From assembly GCA_964019695.1 (NCBI GenBank), contig OZ026515.1, forward strand, positions 77,119,144 through 77,183,143: a stretch of DNA of 64,000 nucleotides, in the 5' to 3' direction. This document shows positions 57,410 to 64,000 of the stretch, piece after piece (position 1 is the first letter of the stretch; every line of letters starts with the position of its first letter). Source of the stretch: Loripinus fragilis. Taxonomy: Eukaryota > Mollusca > Bivalvia > Lucinida > Lucinidae. Made by a program: the position numbers and the translations under genes. The notes under the pieces were generated by a model. The model ran no database searches. It was given only the letters and a program-made list of their open reading frames with translations, and was not told the origin of the DNA.

Positions 57410-58172
57410 GCCCTTCAAATGGAACACTGTTTTTCGGCAATAACATTAAATCTAAAATGCGAATTTTATATTTAATTGGAAATATATATTTAAACCTAAA
57501 AACACTCATCAAAATATTTTTTTGGTAATGTGCATGCATTTTCATAAATGCTGTGATAGGATGGAAATTTAACATTCTTAATGTTTTAGGCCAAATAATA
57601 TTCCCCTCTAGTACCTTGAGCGAAATGGATCAATGACTATCAGTTGAACATAAAACCATGTATATACTAATATAAGACGATTTACAACAATGTTTCAGTG
57701 GTTTTAAATGTAGCTACGTATTGGCTTGTGTTGCCGTTTATCAGCCTAGTCAATAATGTTTCAGTTATTATTTCCAGCCTTGTCACAAAAATGATGACCC
57801 AAAAGAAAGGCAATTATTTGTAGACCTTTAAAAGCAGCTTGGATTGTATCGGAAGCCGCACAATTTGATGCCTTCAATAAAATAATCGTCTGCTTTAATC
57901 TCTAAGGGACATTTTATAGATGAGCAAATACTGGTATATCTACCCAAGGTGCGCCGACAGTACAAAAAAGGTACTAAAAGGGTATTTCCATGCAAGCAAA
58001 AACTAAGTTATTTATTTTTACAAGATATCAGAGCCGTAAAATAGATAACAGTCTCCGCCAAAATTTAAATCTAGTTAGGGTTTTACTATTTCTATTCGCA
58101 TGCAAACTTTCAGTGTGAAGTAACTTTTATGTAAAATTTTAAAAACAAAAAACTGTGTTCCATTTGAGGTGC
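57410..58172. mobile_element. 763-bp terminal-inverted-repeat insertion in the 56-bp array
   Basis: Left end GCCCTTCAAATGGAACACTG and right end CTGTGTTCCATTTGAGGTGC are inverted repeats of about 25 bp. TATA-like sequence stands on both sides (AGTATA / AATATA). The interior is AT-rich and has no frame or domain. The repeat array resumes on both sides. Confidence 0.82.
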
Positions 58173-59290
58173 AATATAACAGTAGTTTGGTATATTGTCG
58201 TGGAGACGATCGTGATGTCAAGATAAACAAATCAGTGCAATTCTGGAAAATTGTCATGGAGGCGGTTGGGATGAGAAGATAAACAAACCAGTACCACTCT
58301 GGTATATTGTCTTGGAGGCGGTCGGGATGACAAGACAATCAAATCAGTACTAGTCTTGTATATTATGGTTAAGGCGGTAGGGATGACAAATAAACAAAAC
58401 ATAGCAATTCTGGTCAATTGCCATGGAGGCGGTGTGGATGACAAGATAATCAAAATAGTACTAGTCTTATATGTAGTCGTGAAGGCGTCGTGATGTCAAG
58501 ATAAACAAACCAGTTCAATTCTGGTAAATTGCCTAGGAGGCGGTCGTGATGTCAAGGTAATACAAACCAGTTCAATTCTTGTAAATTGTCTAGGGGGTGG
58601 TCATGATGTCAAGATATACAAACCAGTTCAATTGTGGTAAATTGTCTAGGAGACAGTCGGGATGACAAGATAAAAAAACTGTGCAATTATGGCAATTGTT
58701 GTGGAGGCTGTCGTGATGTCAAGATAAACAAACCAGTACAATTCTGGTAAATTGTCTTGGAGACAGTCGGGATGACAAGATAAACAAAGCAGTACTATTC
58801 TGTTAAATTTTCGATGAGGCCGCCAGGAGGACAAATTAACAAACCAGTAGTAGTCCGGTTAATTGTCGTGGAGGCGGTCAGGATGACAAGCTAAACAAAC
58901 CAGTACTTGTCTAGTAAATTGTCGTGGAAATGGTCGGGATGTCAAGATAAATAAACCAGTACTAGTCTTGTAAATTGTTGTGGAGATGGTCAGGATGTCA
59001 AGATAGATAAACCAGTAATAGTCTGGTAAATTGTCATGGCGATTGTCGGGATATCAAGTTAAATAAACCAGTACTAGTCTGGTAAATGGTCGTGGAGGCT
59101 CTGAGGATGAATAGATAAACACACCAGTACTATTCTTGAAAAGACAGGATAAACAAACCAGTACTATTCCAGTAAATTGTTGTAGAGGCAGTTGGGAATA
59201 CAAGGTAAACAAACCAGATCGATTATTGTTAGTTGCCTTGGAGGTGGTGGAGAAACAAGTGCTAGTCTGGTGAATTGTTGTCGCTTGGGA

Positions 59291-59444
59291 AACAGTGTCC
59301 AATCCACTATTTTAAAGCCATAACACCGCTGGAAGTTCTAAACGAAATATAACCCCGTGCTGTGACTGAAACAGCTAAATAAAACTGCAACATGCACATA
59401 TAGGAGTTAAGTTTTTTAAACAATTTGTCAGCCCAAATGTTTTT
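59291..59444. other. Short spacer
   Basis: Nothing recognised. Confidence 0.4.
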
Positions 59445-59635
59445 GAGCCGTGGCATGTGATTACCAACAATGCGCAGTCTGATCAGAGCCTTTGCTAGTC
59501 ACTTGAATATTATATGACTGTTGCTACTGATCAAACATCATTTGGAGTTTCTAAGTTTGAAAGGAGGCTGCACAGGCTCGTCTGAGTCTACACATGTCAA
59601 AATGCCACAAAGTTGGAAATCACATGCGACGGCTC
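59445..59635. mobile_element. GAGCCG palindromic element, copy 5 (internally deleted)
   Basis: GAGCCGTGGCATGTGATTAC to GAAATCACATGCGACGGCTC. The left part jumps directly to GCGCAGTCTGATCAGAGCCT, so the first inner segment is missing; the rest follows copy 2. Confidence 0.85.
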
Positions 59636-60109
59636 ATTGTAAAAGTGCATCTGGATTTTAACATCACAACTGCAGATACGGGCAAATCTACCCATACCAC
59701 GGATACCAGCTGTTTGACAACTGTAACATTGTAGTTTATTAAGAAAGGGCTGATTACAGAGGGCACGGAACGGCTCACTTATTTATCGTTTTAATTGAGA
59801 AGTACTGTATCGTTTATCATTGAGAATAAGGCTGCCTATTGATTTTTCTCTGACAATATCCTTAACTGTTGCTGTTGTTGCGCATCTAAAATCACTGGGA
59901 ATGCGGCGATTGCGAACGCATTGATTTATATCAAAACTGCGTTTCCGATCGCATGTGCTATCGTTCATGCAACTTTTATCTGATTTAATGTTTTAGCGGG
60001 TTTTTTTTCACTGCAATTTTGGTTGGCATCAGGTAAAATATGAAGAAAAAAACGTAGACGTATCAATAAAGAAACATCTAACTAGAAGATGTCCCCTCGT
60101 ATGGAATTT
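59636..60109. other. Non-coding spacer
   Basis: About 470 bp. A 61-codon minus frame at 59783-59968 has no recognisable domain. Confidence 0.4.
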
Positions 60110-60625
60110 AACAAAGGATAGATACTTCCAAGATCCATAGCAGTGAGAGCTGTCTTATATATCCAAGTAGTTACTGAGGTCTAGAGTTTTACACTAGCTA
60201 AAACATGTAATCGTGAGACAAACGGACAGCAGTTGTCTTACAATTCTAAGTGATTTCTGAGATCCAGTTTTTTTACGCTAATTGATAATCATGAGACGGA
60301 CGGACAGGAGAGTTGTTTTACAATTCCGATTAGTTTCTGAGTTCTAGAGTTTTAAGTCAATTGATAACAGAATGATGGATTTTAGATTTGTCTTACAATT
60401 CTAAGTAGTCTCTGAGTTCTGGAGCTTTACCCTTATTGATAGCAGGCGGACGGATTGGAGAGTTGTCTAACAATCCCATGTAGTTTCTGAGTTCTAGAGT
60501 TTTACGCTTATTGATAACAGACGGACGGACAGGAGGGTTGTCTTACAATTCCAAGTAGTTTCTGAGTTCTAGAGTTTTTACGCTAATTGATAACAGGATG
60601 ACTGATTTGAGAGTTGTCTGTTGAG
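60110..60625. repeat. Degenerate tandem array of about 60-75-bp units
   Basis: Seven or so copies share GTAGTTTCTGAGTTCTAGAG, TTTTACGCTAATTGATAACA, and a GACGGACGGACAGGAGAGTT-like block followed by GTCTTACAATTC. Unit length varies because the GGAC run and flanks differ. Confidence 0.85.
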
Positions 60626-60749
60626 TCCTTATCTTTGCTTTATCTCCTTTTTTATATCTTGATTTATATGTTCTTGGAGATGATGCTTTGTTAAGTTAGG
60701 GGTCTATCATGCAAACCAAACATCTATTTGTCTTGATCCACATCTGAAC

Positions 60750-61030
60750 TAAGGGTTGGTGCACCGTTTAACCGGTTTAAGCCCTCCAGTAAAATATTTC
60801 AAGGCGGTGCTTCTTTTGTGGATCATCTATGTTATTTCTGTCTTGTTTTGTTATGCTTTCATGCACGTTTGCTTGTTGATGTATTGTGGTCACATGCTGG
60901 GAAAGGGCTGACCTCTTGGCTCTCGTTTGTGATGTATAATTGGGAAGTTGTCACTTCTCCATTGGTATCCTGGGTCAGGTGTTGGGCTTGATTGTATCGA
61001 TTCCTGATCTTTGCCCTCTTTCTTACCTTT
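60750..61030 (+). mobile_element. Dispersed repeat R1, copy 2
   Basis: Reverse complement of the copy at 2630-2925: TAAGGGTTGGTGCACCGTTT at the left, TGACCTCTTGGCTCTCGTTT in the middle, TCGATTCCTGATCTTTGCCC at the right, then a CTTTCTTACC tail. In this orientation the tail is at the 3' side, so this copy reads on the plus strand. Confidence 0.8.
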
Positions 61031-61033
61031 ACA

Positions 61034-61262
61034 ATTCTAAAACCTGTGTAAAACGGCCACTCAAGAATAGACAAGAATAGACAAGACAAAGATCTTACTC
61101 AATGAAGGTCAAAGTATTACAGATTGCTCCCCTTGGAGCATTCTTAATATGCTCCCCTTGGAGCATTCTGCAATACTTTTGACCTGCATTAAGCGATAAT
61201 TGGTATTGAAAACCAATTTCTGGTCTTTTTGAGAGTGACCGTTTACACAGGTTTTACTGTAA
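61034..61262. mobile_element. Foldback element related to the 37-kb TA-flanked MITE
   Basis: Ends TAAAACCTGTGTAAAACGGC and GTGACCGTTTACACAGGTTT are inverted repeats similar to those at 37014. The middle contains two copies of GCTCCCCTTGGAGCATTCTN, each itself near-palindromic. It directly follows the tail of R1. Confidence 0.78.
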
Positions 61263-61945
61263 GTTTAACGCGAGTCATGCATGCTGGATAACATTGCATG
61301 CCTTTTGTAATCTGCTGATTTACTCTTCAAAATTATATCGTTTTAAGAATTATTTCAGGAATACCTTCAGAGTGTCAAAGAGTTTGGAACCAGATCAGGC
61401 CCTAAAACTGCAAAGGTGTGTTAAACCACGAAAACATTACGAAATTAATATGTGTATGGTTATTTTGTAGAAAAGATTTTTACTCACTGACAAATTGGCC
61501 AGCTCTTATATCTGATACATGGGCAACCAGCAAAGGCCGAGACGAGTCTGTGCATTATCTTGAGCTCTTACTGCTCTCAGACGCAAACTATAATACAACC
61601 TAAAATTATAGGCCTTTTCATTGGCTAAATCATTGTTTTTAAAGAAGTATAAAAGCGATATACACCGGTTTTTAAAGTAATATACAGTGTTTCTGCTGAT
61701 ATACACCCGAGGCGAGTTGTTCTGGCACCTATCTGTATTCGTAATGTATTGAAGCCTGACATAAGTACAATGAGCGCAAGAGATCGCTCGCATCGTTGAA
61801 CACGCCTCAGTTGTTGTTCTGATTTTAGCTGGCTCTGACCTGTCTTTACATGAGTGTCATAAATTGAGCTTCTGAAAAGCATGTTTTATTTGACCATGTA
61901 CATTTCAAATGACATATTGAAATATATTAGCAGCACTGATATATG
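61263..61945. other. Non-coding spacer with small repeat fragments
   Basis: It contains GGCAACCAGCAAAGGCCGAG (61523), a piece of the GAGCCG element, and CCAGATCAGGCCCTAA (61391), resembling 28022. No exon recognised. Confidence 0.45.
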
Positions 61946-63272
61946 TACGAGGGCTGTTCAAATATGAATGCAAGTAGCTTCATAACTTTCTTCACATATA
62001 TGCTACGAGAAAATGCTATACCATTCTAGAAAGAACTATTTGTTGCCTTTAAAATGGCACCAAACATAAAGACACACTCACTATATTTCTCGAGTTACAG
62101 ACCCTTATATAAAGGCCATTCATGTATACTGAAGTTTTTTGAAGCAAAGTGCAATGCACGTTTTGGTACACGTGCGGTTATAGTGTCATATCTTTGTAAG
62201 TTTTTGACACAATAGCACCAAATTTGAGATGCAAATTTGTATAGCCATCCAAAAGTTGTTTGTAGGATAAAATTTATAAAATCCTGTTTCAATCTCGAGT
62301 AAATAGGCACGTTTGTGACGTCATTAATTTTATAATAAACGTCATTTTGAGTTAGCTACTGGTGATGTAATAATGAACATCGCTGTGTCGTTTTCTTTGC
62401 ATTTTGCTGAAAACGTGCTAAATATGTCATAAGGGAGTTTTCAAAACGCCCGCCATCTATTTACAGAGTTATCACATTTTCTATAATTTTTCAAGCATTT
62501 TTCTGCCTCTTCATGACTTGTTTACATTAATTAAAATATGTTCAATCTGTCTAGTCCTCAAGATCAGGTGAGTAATTTTATTGTAAACAATGCCTATAGT
62601 GATCAAACTTAAAGTTTACGTTCAAATTTAGAATAAAGACGCAATGTTATGACAAAAAAAATAAGTATAAATTCTATAACCCCCTCACTTAGGGCATTTT
62701 TGACTGAATAAAAATGCATTCCAGCGTTTAAAAATTACCCACTATCCAACAATAACTTGTATTAACAACTCAGTTTGGGCGATCAACATGTTGTCTTTGA
62801 GTTAAAATTAGTTTGAATGTTGCTTCGTGCATTTTGTTAGAGATAAGTTTAACTGAAAACTGAAAGGTGATGTTTTGTTAATCAGTTATTTGCAAACATA
62901 AGGAGACTTTAGTGAAAACTTTTTGTTGTAATGTAACAAGACCATGTCGGATTTTCGCAATTTTCACAGAAACATTATATAAGGATATGGGTATGCTTCC
63001 TTAAAAATTTCAAGAAATTTCACCTGTTTATCGAAGAATTATAGCTCGTCTAAACCACTAGTTTATGTTCGAAGCATTGAGTTTGTTAGTATATTAACGT
63101 GACCCTCATTCAAAGGGCTATAGCTCGATAAGTATAATATATTTTTCTTTAGGTCTGGTGCCAGTTTAAAGGTGAAATAAAGTCCTTTATAGAAACGTTT
63201 ACCATTTTGTTGCAGCATATATGTGAAGAAAGCTATGATGCTACTTGCATTCATATTTGAACAGCCCTCGTA
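61946..63272. mobile_element. TA-flanked 1.32-kb terminal-inverted-repeat element B
   Basis: TA at 61946-61947 and 63271-63272 flanks 1,323 bp. Ends CGAGGGCTGTTCAAATATGA and TCATATTTGAACAGCCCTCG are inverted repeats that continue ATGCAAGTAGC, about 38 bp with few mismatches. Same CGAGGG start, TA target and size class as element A, but different sequence. The longest frames are about 70 codons and show no DDE transposase motif. Confidence 0.87.
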
Positions 63273-63419
63273 TTAACTTGGTTTATCAAAAGCAAAGGAA
63301 TGAATTACAAATAAACCAATACATGGACTGCTTGTCAGATCAGAATTGCTGTAATGCAGACTGGTTATATTTTAAAACATTTATGAACTTTTCAGCTGGT
63401 GTATATGATGTGATTGCAC
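63273..63419. other. Short spacer
   Basis: The 104-codon plus frame (63245-63559) overlaps the element B terminus and the following tandem repeat, so I do not call a gene. Confidence 0.4.
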
Positions 63420-63770
63420 CAGCAAAACAAATATTGACTAACGCCTCAGACGATATTTATTTTTCTGGTGCATATAACATCATAATATTTATTTATCTAA
63501 CGCATCGGTCAATTTTTATTTTTCTGGTGCATATCACGTCATTATATTTAGTGTTCTAACGCATCGGTCATTTTTATTATACTGTTGCATATAACATCAT
63601 AATATTTATTTTTCTGACGTATCGGTCAATATTTATTTTTCTGGTGCATATCACATCATATTTATTTTTTTAACGCATCGGTCTTTTTTTCTGGTCCATA
63701 TCACATCATTATATTTATTTTTCTAACTTATTGGTCAATATTTATTTTACTGGTGCGTATCATTTTCATT
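63420..63770. repeat. AT-rich tandem array, about 58-bp units (5-6 copies)
   Basis: Units contain TTTCTGGTGCATATCACATC, ATAATATTTATTTTTCTAAC and GCATCGGTCAATATTTA. Copies vary in length by several bases. Confidence 0.9.
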
Positions 63771-63927
63771 AGAAAACTGTATAATTGTTTATAATAGTAT
63801 GGTTGTAAAAAAGATGGCCTCTCGTCTCACTGATGCTTTGCGCATGCATGTACAAATACTGACAGTACACTTATGCGACCAGAACCATCGTTACTTGAAC
63901 TGACCAATATTTAACATAATGACAAAC
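63771..63927. other. Presumed intron sequence at the right edge
   Basis: No repeat recognised; it leads into the candidate donor at 63927. Confidence 0.35.
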
Positions 63928-64000
63928 CTTGTTGATAGAACTCCCGACGCCTTCTGTAGAGTTTGCGCATTGTTTCTGGTGACATTTTCAATAACCTGAC
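63928..64000 (-). CDS. Candidate upstream exon (partial, runs off the window)
   Basis: Reading the minus strand from the edge, a frame without stops ends at CAACAAG followed by GTTTGT, a plausible splice donor. One frame reads VRLLKMSPETMRKLYRRRRE and ends in phase 1, the phase needed by the acceptor of the death-domain exon at 40716; the joined codon would be GGA (Gly). The alternative frame, QVIENVTRNNAQTLQKASGV, looks more protein-like but ends in phase 2 and would not fit directly. The stretch is only 73 bp, so chance openness is possible. I see no other exon between 40.7 and 63.9 kb. Confidence 0.3.

Larger units (their letters stand above)
55250..59290. repeat. Degenerate 56-bp tandem array with two insertions
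   Basis: Unit GAGGCGGTCGGGATGACAAG, ATAAACAAACCAGTAATAGT, CTGGTGAATTGTCGTG, 56 bp. The best-conserved stretch is 56030-56680; elsewhere copies are diverged. It is interrupted at 56683-56894 and 57410-58172. Three units equal 56 codons, so several minus-strand frames up to 249 codons stay open (period LVCLSCHPDRHHNNSPDYYW); I reject them as genes. The unit is unrelated to the 56-bp array at 5817. Confidence 0.95.

Overview
This is a eukaryotic window, most likely from a mollusc and probably a bivalve. The evidence is several non-LTR retrotransposon (LINE) remnants, tRNA-headed SINE-like pieces, many short palindromic terminal-inverted-repeat elements, a spliced death-domain exon, and very large minisatellite arrays. 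The clade is inferred from general knowledge of such genomes and was not confirmed by a search. Nothing prokaryotic is present: no operons, no CRISPR, no ribosome-binding-site-led genes.

The only convincing host coding sequence is a minus-strand terminal exon at 40400-40716. It encodes a FADD-like death domain and has a clean splice acceptor. A second, weaker exon candidate lies at the right edge (63928-64000, minus strand); its donor has the phase this acceptor needs. If both belong to one gene, the intron is about 23 kb and is filled with repeats.

Layout. 1-927: 50-bp tandem array. 2597-4035: degenerate 20-bp array split by a retroposon (R1). 4301-5522: three copies of a GGATCCAG-ended element, one rearranged. 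5817-7745: 56-bp array. 7830-9092: 31-bp array carrying a CACGTG E-box per unit. 9837-14921: 54-bp array (about 94 units). 16136-24330: a nested mobile-element complex. It holds a broken minus-strand LINE, interrupted by a TTAA-flanked insertion, an R1 fragment, a SINE-like insertion with a 16-bp duplication, and probably by a plus-strand LINE (20016-23053) with an intact reverse transcriptase. 26590-27410: a 300-bp unit in three copies ending in a GACG microsatellite. 28201-30473: dispersed short elements and a SINE. 32100-36372: 73-bp array built from a tRNA-like unit, with higher-order structure and a 674-bp insertion. 36377-39117: four palindromic elements. 40073-41202: repeats around the death-domain exon. 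41368-44600: 55-bp array. 44724-46074: TA-flanked 1.35-kb element. 46085-54195: 33-bp array holding two copies of an inserted element, one with a further nested insertion. 54697-54941: piggyBac-like MITE. 55250-59290: 56-bp array with two insertions. 59445-63270: more dispersed elements, including a second TA-flanked 1.3-kb element. 63420-63770: short tandem array.

By my boundaries about two-fifths of the window is tandem repeat, from roughly a dozen unrelated unit families. Many ORFs of 60-650 codons in these arrays exist only because unit lengths are multiples of three or because three units span a whole number of codons; I do not annotate them as genes. The features with most biological content are the death-domain exon, the intact LINE reverse transcriptase with paired hairpins in its 3' region, the tRNA-like satellite, and the nesting order that can be read from target-site duplications.
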